Of a stretch of 64,000 nt of DNA, positions 22,668 through 34,946 are shown piece by piece (position 1 is the stretch's first letter; every line of letters starts with the position of its first letter). A model generated the notes under the pieces. It was not told the DNA's origin. It was given only the letters and a program-made list of their open reading frames with translations, and made no database searches. This stretch comes from Plantago ovata (taxonomy: Eukaryota; Streptophyta; Magnoliopsida; Lamiales; Plantaginaceae): NCBI GenBank assembly GCA_028274465.1, contig CM051455.1, positions 110,730,261-110,794,260 on the forward strand, in the 5' to 3' direction. Position numbers and translations under genes: made by a program.

Positions 22668-25080
22668 ATGTCTTTAGGAGATGCTCCCTTGCTGAAGCTG
22701 GAAAACTATGAAAAATGGCGAAACAACATGATACTACATCTTGAGGCCACTATTGATGAGATGATTACTGTCATTAATGATGGACCTATCAAGATCACTA
22801 AGATTGAGAGAAGTTTTCCTTATAAAACCACAGAAGCTGGAAAGGAAACTATCTTAGGTGAACCAGTTGATACTGTCATTCCAAAACCAAGAGAGGAATG
22901 GACTTCCTACGAAGCCAAAAGATTCCATCTTGATTGCCAAGCAAGAAACATCATCATTCGATCAACTTCGGATACTATACAGTGCAAACTGTGGGGTGCC
23001 AAAACTGCTAAGGAAGCTTGAAAATGGTTCAAGATCTTTGTGTTGGATCTGACAAAACCAAGGAAAACAAACTCGAAGTGCTGAAGTTAAAGTTCCAGAA
23101 CTTTAAACAAGGTTCACATGAGACACTAGAAGACTTGGACTTCAGATTCACAACTCTAGTTAGTGAGATGGCAGCCTTGGGAGTTGGAAATCTTTACTCA
23201 GATTCTGAGAAGGTGAAAACCATTATCAGAAGTCTTAACCAAGAATGGATCCACAATCAGAATTTCTACTACAATCAAGGAATGCCAAACATCACACCTA
23301 CAGAGTTGTTCTCTCATCTTGCTATTGTCAACTACGAGACTAAGCAAAGAGAAAATGTGTTTGATGAAAAATCGCAAAACATTGCTCTTGCTGGAAAGCC
23401 ATCATCTTCTGAAAAGAAGAATGATAAAGAGTCCGCTGATGAAAATGCTTTAGTTGTTAAAAACATGAAGAAATTCATCAGTAAGGAACTTGAAAGTCGA
23501 AAAGCAAAAGAGAAGCTGAAAAAGCATCTTGGTAACAACTACCATAAATACAAGAATGAGGCTAGCTCGCTGAACAAGCAGACTCAGCAAGCAAATTCCT
23601 CTGAAGAACCAGCAGGTGGAAATGATCTCTGCTTTTACTGCAAAAGGCCTGGACTTTTCAAAGCAAATTGTCCTTTGTTGAAAGGTAAATCTGCTAAAAA
23701 GAAGAAGAAGTTCAAAAGAGCTTTTATTGCTGAAGAAAAGAAGAAGCTTCAAGCAAAAACCGATGCGTTGTGCATTGATACCAGCTCCGAAGACAGTGAG
23801 GAAGAAAGCTCAGACACTGAAGATGAAGAAGCCACTCTTGACGTAGAGATTGGCAAAGAAGTTTGTGGAATAGCTATGGAAGCTTATCCAGATGTGTCAA
23901 ACTACGAATTCTTCCTCATGGCCGGTCAGGTAAACAGTCATACCTCTGACTCTGACTCTCAAAGTGAAGATGAGATTGACCTTGACAAAATTCAAGGAGA
24001 AATCAAAAGATTTGAGAAAACTCTGAGCAAACAGCAAGAGAAACTACAGAATGTTGAAACTCTGACCCAGTAGACTACTGAAAAGTATGTATTGCTGAAG
24101 GAAGAGACAGAAAAGAAAGATGCTGAAATATTGCATCTCAAGAAGTTGATTGCTGAAGCTATAGAGAAGAATTCTCAGATGGCAATAGAATTTGAAGAAT
24201 ATCAGTCTTCAATTCTAAAGTTACTTGCTGAAATACAAGAGATGAAAAAGATGAAAATCAATTTCAAATCTTATGCTGATGCAAGTAATACGCTGACTGA
24301 ACTAAACTCTTATATGAGAGATCCATCTCAGAAAGGAGGTTTAGGTGCAACGTATGAAGGTGATGACGTAATAATCTTGAGTACAGACAAATCACCAATT
24401 ACCTTTGTACGCGCAACTGATAGTGGTCAACCAGAAAAGCCCGCCGTTTCAACTGAAATAAACAATCAAGTACCTACGATCGAAAAGCCCGCTGTTGCTA
24501 CTCAAAGTAACAACACTTCAAAAGGAAAACAGCTTGCCGAAAAGCAAACTGTAAAGAAAAAGGATGTTGTAAAGCATTCCGCCAAACAAGTTGCTGAAAA
24601 GCAATTTGTTAAGTCAAAATGCAAGATTCCTAAAAGTAATCAGAAGACCTTTGCTGACAAACCTGAATCAAGTAAGGTTGCTGAGACAAAAGCTCAGCAT
24701 TCTCCAAAAAATGGACTCGGTTTCAAAACCAAGCAAAGTCAACTTTTTCATGAGTATAAGCAAAGTCAGCAAAGATACTTCAAAGAGATGAACAAAACCA
24801 AGCCTAAAAGTTCTGACAAGACTCAAAACGCTAGGGCTAGAAGGAACCTTTCTAGAAAAGAACTTACTGAAAAGTATGTTCAGCAAAAAGGTCAACCGAG
24901 CAAGACACCACATCAGAAAATGGATTTGATCAGCACGAATCAAAAGTCTTTTGGCTCAAAACCTCCTAGTCCATCAGCAAGTAGAAAACAAGTCAAAGTT
25001 GAAAAACTTAAGACATGGTTTCCACTGGACGCATTCTTGAACATGTTAATGGACATCCAATATTGGATAATTAACTTGTT
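22668..25080 (+). pseudogene. SIRE-3 gag with zinc knuckle and long C-terminal tail
   Basis: The ATG at 22668 gives MSLGDAPLLKLENYEKW, as in SIRE-1. The capsid core has RNIIIRSTSDTIQCKLWGAK and SLNQEWIHNQNFYYNQGMPN. A CCHC-type knuckle is recognisable around CFYCKRPG near 23630. The acidic serine stretch and coiled-coil-like segment follow, then the Lys/Gln-rich tail around 24500-25000 containing repeated KQ-V/L-AEKQ text. The product would be the particle and RNA-packaging protein. Broken; the copy differs from SIRE-1 by scattered changes and a small internal insertion near 24440. Confidence 0.8.
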
Positions 25081-25089
25081 TTCTCTTGA

Positions 25090-28000
25090 TTGTGCAGACT
25101 TCATCCGGAGACAAACTATGCAATCTGGCACTTTGACAGTGGTTGTGGAAAGCACATGACGGGCAACAAGAATAACCTTATAAACTATAGACGGTGGTCT
25201 AAAGGTCCAACAATAAGGTTTGTTGGTGGAGGCTCTGGTTCAACGAAAGGCTATGGTGACGTGAAGTTAGGATGCATTTCCATTTCGGGAGTTCTTTATG
25301 TCAAAACTCTTAAGTTTAACCTTTTCAACATGAGTAAATTTGCTGATAAAGGATACTTCATCAAAATCAAAAGTGATGAATGTAAGTTTATAGACTTTGA
25401 GACAAAGAAGGTTATTATGGTTGCTAGAAGATCAGGAGGCTTGTACACTGTAGATTGGTCTTCAGCAATCGTTTAAAAATGCCTTGTCTCAGATCACGAT
25501 TGCCTTGCTGAAAAAGCATGGTTATGGCATAAACGAACAAGTCACCTAAAATTCAAGACGCTGAATAAGCTGTCTAAAAAGGCACTTGTAGTTGGATTAC
25601 CTAAGGTTACTTTCAAGAAGGATGGTGTTTGCAACGCATGTCAGCAAGGAAAGCAAACCAAATCTTCTTTTAAGAACAAGGCAGTACCGTCAACTACAAA
25701 ACCTTTACAACTCTTGCACATGGACTTGTTTGAATCTTCTTCAACAAGCTATGATGGTAAGAAATATGGTTTGGTGGTGGTAGATGACTATTCAAGATTC
25801 ACTTGGGTAGTTTATCAAACACAAGTCTGAAACAAGGACTGAAATACCTAACTTGCTGAATAAGCTTGAAGTCATGAAAAATTACAAGGTAAAAGTCATA
25901 CGGACAGACCATGGTACTGAGTTTGTAAACCAGTACATAACTGAGTATTGCACTTCAAAAGGCATACAACATCAGTTATCCTCAGTAAGGACACCACAAC
26001 AAAACGGTGTTGCTGAAAGGAAGAATCGCACCCTAAAAGAAGCTGCAGGAACAATGCTTGCTCACACTGAAATAAGTGAAGCTTACTGGGTTGAAGCGAT
26101 TAATACCGCCTGTTACACTCAAAATAGATGTCTGATTACCAAGGAATACAACAAAACTCCTTATGAGTTATTTGTTGGAAGACCTCCTAACATCACCCAT
26201 CCAAGAGTATTTGGTTGTAAGTGTTTTGTTCTTAACAATGGTAGAGAATACCTAAGAACATTTCAAGCAAAAGCAGACGAAGCGATATTTCTTGGATACT
26301 CCTTGCATAGTAAAGCTTATAGAGTTTCAACAAAAAGTCACAAAAGATCGAACAATCAGTGCATGTTGTATTCTACGAAAAGTCACAAGGAGTGCCTGCT
26401 GAAGAAGAAATATCAGATTGTATGAAAAAGCTACTCATACACGAGCAAAGAACTTAATCTGATGCTAGGCAAATCAAGTCAACTGAACTAAATGATGATT
26501 CTGACAATGACTCTCCTCCCCCAAGTCATGACAAGATAAATATAGTTCATGACAAAGAATTTCCAGCAAAAGACACAGATGCTCCGGATGTTGCTGAAAC
26601 TATGCAACTTCCTGTGCCTGCTGATGAGTTACCACAATCTAGCAATGATGAACAAGCAGTTGCTGATGAACCGATCTCAGCAGAGACATAACAAAATACC
26701 AGTAGAACTGAGCAAGTACATGCTGAAGAGTCACATGCTGATGAGCAAACTTATCCAGATCCAAAGAGCAGAAAACCTGTTAATAAATGGATCAGAGATC
26801 ATCCCTCTACGGATGTGATTGGTGATATTGACAAACGCCAAGTGACTAGATCCAAAGTATCTGCTACTCATGGACTTGCTGAAGAAGCAAATGCCGTAGA
26901 AGTAGAAGCTATGTTCTCTTGCTTTGTTTCAGAAATTGAACCCAAGACCATAGAAGAAGCTCTAAAGTATTCTGAATGGATTAAGGCAATGCAAGAAGAA
27001 CTGGATCAATTTGAAAGGAAGAAAGTCCGAAAACTTGTACCACTTGCTGAAGGCAAGAAAGCTATTGGTACAAAGTGGGTGTTCAGAAACAAGCTGAGTG
27101 AGTTTGGTGAAGTAACAAGGAACAAAGCACGTTTAGTTGCTCAAAGTTACTGTCAGACTGAAGGATTGGACTATGATGAGTCTTATGCACCAGTTGCAAG
27201 ATTGGATGCAATTTGACTTTTCTTGGCCTTTGCTGCTCACAATGACTTCATTATTTATCAAATGGATGTTAAAAGTGCATTCTTAAATGGTGAACTTGCT
27301 GAAGAAGTCTACTTGGAACAACCCCCTGGCTTTGAACTTCCCTCAGAAACCAAGATGGTATACAAGCTTGAGGAAGTTGTATACGGTCTAAAGCAAGCAC
27401 CTAGAGCTTGGTATGTTACCTTAGCTAAGTTCTTGCTGGTAATGGTTTTAAGAAAGGTGAAGTTGACAAAACCTTGTTTACCATGAACCATGATGGTAAA
27501 ATACTCTTAGTTCAGATTTATGTGTATGACATAATATTTGGATCTAAGGACAAGCAACTTTGTGATGATTTTGCCAAACTCATGACAAACAAATTTGAAA
27601 TAAGTATGATGGATAAATTGAATTATTTCCTAGGATTGCAAGTCAAGCAACTCAAGGATGGAATATTCATAAATCAAGCAAAGTATGCGAAAGAAATGCT
27701 CATAAAGTTTAGGATCAAAGAGGAAGAAAAACCTGAAAAGATCCCTATGAGTGTTGGTACCAAATTGGGCTATACTAAAGAAGATAAATGTGTTGAAGAA
27801 CACAAGTATAGGAAGCTCAGTATGCTGTTTGTGTGTGTGCAAGATTCCAATCTGACATTCAGTATGCTGTTTGTGTGTGTGCAAGATTCCAATCTGATCC
27901 AAGAGAATCACACTACAAAAAGTCAGTCAAGATACTGAAATATGTAAAAGGTACAATCAATGTTAGATTATGGTATCCTAAAGATTCTGGACTTGAATTG

Positions 28001-28468
28001 GTTGGTTATTCTGATGCTGATCATGGAGGATCAACTCTTGATAGAAAAAGTACTTCTGGAACTTGTCAGTTTCTAGGTACTAGATTAATATCATGGTTCA
28101 GCAAGAAGCAAACCTGTGTTGCCAATTCATCTATTGAATCTGAATACATTGCAGTTGGTTGTTGCACAGCTCAAATCCTATGGATTCAGCAACAATTAAG
28201 AGATTATGGTATTTTTGCAAAGAAAACACCAATCTTTTGTGATAATAGAAGTGCTATTGCTATCACGCAAAATCCTAAGTTCCACTCAAGGACAAAGCAC
28301 ATTGATATTAGACATCATTTCATTAGAGATCATGTGGAAAAGGGAGACATTGAGGTTGTGAAAGTAGGTACTGATGATCAACTTGCTGACATCTTTACTA
28401 AGCCCCTACCAGATAATAGATTCGCAATGCTAAGGTATAACCTTGGATTGATTGAATTACCTCAATAG
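25090..28468 (+). pseudogene. SIRE-3 pol (protease, integrase, RT, RNase H)
   Basis: The protease/pre-integrase entry reads IWHFDSGCGKHMTGN. The zinc domain (HKRTSHLKF, CNACQQGKQ) and DDE integrase landmarks (LLHMDLFE, RTDHGTEF, ERKNRTLKEA) come next. RT shows [37 protein letters not shown] and the catalytic-loop region near 27510. RNase H runs from GYSDADHGG to HIDIRHHFIRDHVEKGDIEVV and ends LGLIELPQ before the stop at 28468. The domain set and order are those of Ty1/copia, and the wording is that of the Sirevirus branch. Broken, with several breaks. Confidence 0.85.
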
Positions 28469-28488
28469 TACGAAATACAATTGGCAGA

Positions 28489-28870
28489 TTGCTGAAACAT
28501 GCATTCAGCAAGCCAAAGTATGCTTACTTGAATAAAAGCTTCTACCACTGATTTCTTCTAAATAAGAAATGATAGTTCAACTACATGATTGCTGAAACAG
28601 GCATTCAGCAAGTAATTCCTTCAAAACGGGTATTTTTTCGGAAACTTAATCACTTGCTGAGACGGGCATTCAGTAAGAGAAAAATCTTAAGGATTGTTGA
28701 AACGGGTATTCAGACAATCAAAGATACTGAAACAGGTATACAAGTATGAAAGGAAAATTCTGAGACGGGAACTCAGCAAAGAGAAAACACATTTCTTGGA
28801 TTTTACCAAAGGATATATCAAGATAAAAAGAATTTGCTGAGACGGGAACTCAGAAATGTCTTTTAATTTA
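28489..28870 (+). repeat. Hairpin cluster after SIRE-3 pol
   Basis: Seven hairpin-type motifs start near 28489, 28589, 28653, 28693, 28722, 28758 and 28843. The first two are perfect: TTGCTGAA, a 7-nt loop, TTCAGCAA. The others share the centre ACRGGYATTC or GACGGGAACTC with shorter or bulged arms. Confidence 0.8.
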
Positions 28871-28989
28871 AGGAAATATGAGATATTTGATTAAGGAGGA
28901 ACTTTCAGCAAATAACAATGCTTGTACCCAAATCCGCTGAAAAGATTCTTGTTTACTTTAGCAAGCAATCAAATACCGTAAATCTAGGT

Positions 28990-29389
28990 AAAATCAATTT
29001 GTAACGTTAACGTGGCACAGATAAACTCGCTTTTAATCATGACATGAAATACAATCGTGGCCATTGATTTAAAGTAGTTTTTGATCTGACGGTTAATATT
29101 ACAAAGAGAAAGTGTGCTCTGACGGTTTTTGTTAGTGGACCACTACGCATTTAATGCAAAGGCTCCACTAACGCTGTTGAATCTCTGTTATACCCTTGTT
29201 GAGAACTCACAACCGTTTGAGCTTCTTGCACACCAGAGATACTATATAAACAAAGAGTTAGAGAAAGACAAAATTCTTTAACTCACATTTCCTTTCTCTG
29301 CAAATTTTATAGCTTGTGCCTGAATTCACTGTACCTCCGGTCAATAAGAAAGTTAATCTTTTTCATACACTTCTACCACTATATAAGAA
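28990..29389 (+). promoter_or_regulatory. Promoter-like leader of the SIRE-3 3' ORF
   Basis: A TATA box ACTATATAAA lies at 29241-29250, 140 bp before the ATG at 29390. Upstream is a run of plant-promoter-like words: AACGTGGCAC near 29008, CTGACGGTT repeated near 29087 and 29120, and a GCATTTAATGCAAAGG palindromic stretch near 29147. A CT-rich leader follows the TATA box. The arrangement is kept in SIRE-1. This is inference; no transcript evidence is available. Confidence 0.5.
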
Positions 29390-29889
29390 ATGGCCCCAAA
29401 GAGACAGTCCTCCAAGACCTCAAAATCATCAAAGGCTGATAGTGCTGGAAAAAGCAATATTCCGGCTGTAACTCCGGCAACCAACACAGTGAAAATTGTG
29501 TTGAAGAACGACCGCATAACGGAGAGACCCATGCCGCCTGCATATCTTGACACTGCAAAGTGTGAACAGATGATGCAATGGGGCGGATTTGCCAAGGAGA
29601 AGTATATAAGATACTTCTATGAACAAGAATTAGATGGAGAAAATGAAGAGGCACTGGACTTGATAAAACAACAAGGCCTTCTTTTCTTCATAACTGCTCG
29701 CCCTAAGAGAGTGAGTATGTTAGATTCCATGGAATTCTACAACAATGCAGAAATCCAAACTCTGACTGATGGACAAGGAGTCACTGAAAAAGTGATTTCT
29801 ACCACAGTTCAAGGTGTGCAAATCATCCTGAAATGGATTGATTTGGCCAACATCTTTCAGATTCCAACTAATGGAAGTGAAGATGACAT
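29390..29889 (+). pseudogene. SIRE-3 3' passenger ORF, N-terminal part
   Basis: The ORF opens MAPKRQSSKTSKSSKADS, a basic low-complexity N-terminus of about 35 residues. An ordered segment follows: PPAYLDTAKCEQMMQWGGFAK, then QQGLLFFITARPKRVSMLDS, EFYNNAEIQ, VISTTVQGVQIILKWIDLAN and IFQIPTNG. The pattern EFY...V.G..I.....L..IF.IP..G resembles the N-terminal half of the plant transposon protein domain found in other plant retroelement ORFs. There is no signal peptide, so the env-like label fits poorly. It is cut at 29889 by the Angela-1 LTR; the last 16 or so codons of the open frame past that point are LTR sequence, not gene. Confidence 0.55.
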
Positions 29890-30670
29890 TGATAGTGTAT
29901 ATGTCCTAGAGACAGTCCTTATTAAGGGCATGCAACCCTTATAAAGGGCATATATGCACTATTACACAGGTCAACATAATATAATATATGTTTGTTGTTT
30001 GACTATTGAGTATCACTTTCATATTTATATTACACCAGGCATGCAGCATGTCATATCTCTATTTCTGTCTGTATTGATATTAAACAAGTCCACTCGGATA
30101 GATGACCGATCACACAGATAGTGGGAGCTATGTGAGTTACCATCTACCCAAACTCTCCCTAGTCGAGGTTCATCTCGGATGTAGGGGTCTGAATGAACAA
30201 GCTGAGACTAGTATGCGTGGAGGTTAAACTTGTTGGAGCAAGTGTGAGCCGATCCCACGGCCACGGAACGGATTGTTAGACAATCAAGAAACGTTTCCAT
30301 AACTGTACATAGTTGTTCGAAGGATGATTACCGAACAATGGAAGTACCCACTGGATACTCCCATCGATGTATACTCTACACCGAAGTGTCTATGGGAACC
30401 GGTAAGTTGTCGAAGTGATGACAGTCGTCCTTTGGACTTAAAGGACTTTATCATCACATTTGTTGCCCCATATCCTTGGTGGACCAGTCGATGTCAGCTC
30501 TGAATAAGCTGTTGACCCAAGACACGATCCAGGATTATGGCTACATATAAATGGGGATGATAAGTGTTTCTGTGAAGGATTCATCTCTCATGTGTAGCAC
30601 AGGAGAGCACTGCTCATAGTCGTTCATAGTTGTGATTGGTAAAACCGCTGGCCAGCGTATCAATATTATT

Positions 30671-31615
30671 AGGGAAAATTACTCAGACTCCCCCGGTTAC
30701 AAGTCCACTTTTCATTTTTCTCCTTGCTAGTTTCAGAATTACATCTAGCACAATTTTTTTCAAAATGTTTGACCAACTTAAAACACAATTTTTTTTCTTG
30801 TTTCCAAACATGGCCTTACCAATAACTTTTCTTTTTTATTTTTTCTTTCAATTTTTTTTATCTCCTTCTTCACAACTCCGATTCCGGTACCGGAGCAACA
30901 CCACAGCTCTGGTCGGAGCTGATTACAACTTCGACCAGAGCTGTTAACCAGCTCCGACCAGAGCTGTTTTCAGCTCTGGACCAGAGCTATTTTTCAGCTC
31001 TCAGCTCTGGTCGGAGCTGATTACAGCTCCGATCGGAGCAGATTTACAGCTCCGACCAGAGCTGTAAATCAGCTCTCGTCGGAGCTGATTCAGCTCCGAC
31101 CAGAGCTGTTTTCAGCTCTGGTCGGAGCTGATAACAGCTCCGATCGGAGCTGTTTGATAGAATTTCCGGTACCGGAATTTATTCCGGTACCGTAAATTTG
31201 AAGAAGATGACACAAAAATGAAAAAAAAAAGTAAAAGAGAGAAAAAAAAGAAAATGGAGTTGTTTTTGGATTAAAAATTTGTTTGGGGTTTCTTTTGAAT
31301 AATTTTAAGTTTGTTTTGAAATATAAATAAGTTATGTGGGTTTATTTTAAATAATTTATAGTTAATTTTGTAAAAATGAAAAGTTTAGAGTTAAATGTGC
31401 AATTACTAAAAGTTGAAGTTGTTTGGCTCTAGAAAAAATCAGATTTTCAAATGAGGGCAAAATGGTATTTTCCAGATTTTAGTTCGCGAAAAGTCAAGGT
31501 CGCTGGGTTAGATGTAATTAAACTTTTCTAACAGGGGGGTCGACGTAATATAAAATCTAATAGGGAGAAATCCGTAATAAAATAATCTAACGAGGGTACT
31601 GTACGTTATTTGCCC
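30671..31615. mobile_element. Non-autonomous DNA transposon (MITE-like) inside the Angela-1 LTR
   Basis: An 8-bp direct repeat ATATTATT stands at 30663-30670 and 31616-31623. The ends are imperfect inverted repeats: AGGGAAAATTACTCAGA on the left, and GGGCAAATAACGTACAG as the complement of the right end. The corresponding LTR sequence in Angela-2 lacks this block, which proves it is an insertion. There is no transposase. An 8-bp duplication fits hAT-type elements, but the GGGNAAAT termini also occur in other MITE groups, so the superfamily is open. Confidence 0.75.
30905..31195. repeat. Array of alternating 16-bp near-palindromes within the MITE
   Basis: About eleven units alternate between AGCTCTGGTCGGAGCT and its complement AGCTCCGACCAGAGCT, with centres 20-23 bp apart. 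Each unit is nearly self-complementary, and neighbouring units are complementary to each other. The array is followed by two TTCCGGTACCGGAA-type palindromes (31163-31195), and one more lies just before it near 30886. Confidence 0.85.
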
Positions 31616-32950
31616 ATATTATTATGATAGTCATAATAGATATTGAATTCACCATGCAACTCACTGAAGACGCCCGTGGATGTATTATTGGGATAGACAC
31701 TTCATCGATCCTAGATGAATTCGAGTCAGTCAGATGAAGGGATGTTACCATCGCCGCGTTGAGCGCAACAGACTTCGCAACGAAAGGGTTTGCTTTGAGA
31801 AACCTCTCAAACGTCCTCATGTATTAATATTGCAAATGGAACTGTCTAGGAATTCCAATTTGCCTAGTCTAGGACTTACTTAATACAATGAGGCCCTATG
31901 GGTCACACTATGTGGTGATTCAGCTTATCCGAATATCCTTGAAGATGGAATCGCAATTAATTTGGAATTAATTGTGATTGATGGATTATAATTGATTTGG
32001 AATTAATTATAATAATTTGTTTCTCAATTAATGATTTGGAATTATTAACTAAATTGGCTGACTAATTGTATTTTATGTAAATACAATTAGAGATTATATT
32101 TTATAAATATAATAGAGGTTTGATTTGAAAGGATATGTTAATTTAGAATTAATATATGCACATGGGCAAAATCTACTTAGAGTTTGAATTGCCTTAGAAC
32201 TATAAGTGGGTCCCAAAATCGGGACCCACCTATCATCCTTGGGACACGCGCGCGCGCGCAGCTGGAGTAGGGGAAGGAGTCCGACTCCTTCCTCTATTAG
32301 AAGTCCAAGGGATAAGTTAGATTTTCCTGATTGAGTTCTAACTTGATTGGGAATGAATCTAGACTTGAATTAGTTTCCTAGTGCGATAAGAATTAGATTC
32401 TTATTCCTTTATGAAGTCTAATTGATTATTCGTTAGGCTTCTAGTGACTACTATATATAGTAGACTATTAGAGAGCTTTTGACATACAGTTCAATACACA
32501 GACATACACTTTTGACATACAGTTAGTCTACCAGTTTTCTTAGAGAAAATAAAAGCTCTCCCCTACCTCACCTAAGCCACGCGCGCGCCGCCTACCGGAG
32601 GAAAACGCCGCCCCATCTTCTTGGCCACATAAAGAATATCCTAGCATTCTTTCCGATAAGCTGTTTATCCGTGGATACCAAGGTTGAGGTTCAAGGAGCT
32701 GGAAACTAACTTTTATTGTCTTGCAGATAATCAAAGTATTGCAGATATCTTCGACTTTGACGAAGGAGAAGATACACCGGACTATTATGAAGACTTGGTA
32801 CATGTGCTTGCTTTTGGAGTATTGTAAGTCTTCTAATTGACGTGTTTACATATATACGCTGTATACATGATCAATTAACCTGCATGTTAAGAAATTTTTT
32901 GAAATTCCGCTGCGTACCCTACGGCTAACTCTGACCGTATTTTCTTACAG

Positions 32951-32966
32951 TGGTATCAGAGCCAGG
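32951..32966 (+). promoter_or_regulatory. Primer-binding site of Angela-1
   Basis: TGGTATCAGAGCCAGG, 1 nt after the LTR end, is the initiator-methionine tRNA complement. Confidence 0.85.
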
Positions 32967-33104
32967 TTAATTGATTACGTATATACGTATATATGTTGTA
33001 TGATTTTGTAGTTTATGTGGATGCAATTGATTCTATGATTAATTCGATTTTCGAAAGTTTTGTTTTTATATAAATTTAAAATTTATAATTTTCCAAAAAA
33101 AAAA

Positions 33105-34932
<1,828 letters not shown>

Positions 34933-34946
34933 ATCTCCCACTTGGA

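Larger units (their letters stand above)
22439..29889 (+). mobile_element. Sirevirus-like Ty1/copia element SIRE-3
   Basis: Plus-strand order: the last 117 bp of a 5' LTR, PBS, gag, pol, hairpin spacer, promoter-like leader, and the first part of the 3' ORF. The element is closely related to SIRE-1 throughout and lies in the opposite orientation. The left end is cut at the Athila LTR fragment. The right end is cut at 29889, where the Angela-1 LTR begins (TGATAGTG). Broken, with several breaks; all pol domains are recognisable. Confidence 0.85.
29890..32949 (+). repeat. 5' LTR of Angela-1 (about 2.1 kb plus a 945-bp insertion)
   Basis: It starts TGATAGTGTATATGTCC and ends TTTCTTACA. It aligns with the complement of the Angela-2 LTR at 40837-42911, apart from a nested DNA element at 30671-31615. 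A perfect 16-bp palindrome holding the TATA box, CTACTATATATAGTAG, is at 32448-32463. Two CG-alternating runs lie near 32248 and 32580. Confidence 0.85.

Noticed and set aside
28489-28870. CRISPR-like regularly spaced repeats
   Set aside because: Spacing is irregular, motifs diverge, and the DNA is plant nuclear. These are retroelement hairpins.
29890-29944. C-terminal residues of the SIRE-3 3' ORF frame past 29889
   Set aside because: This part is the start of the Angela-1 LTR (TGATAGTG), as shown by the matching LTR ends at 34932 and 42911.
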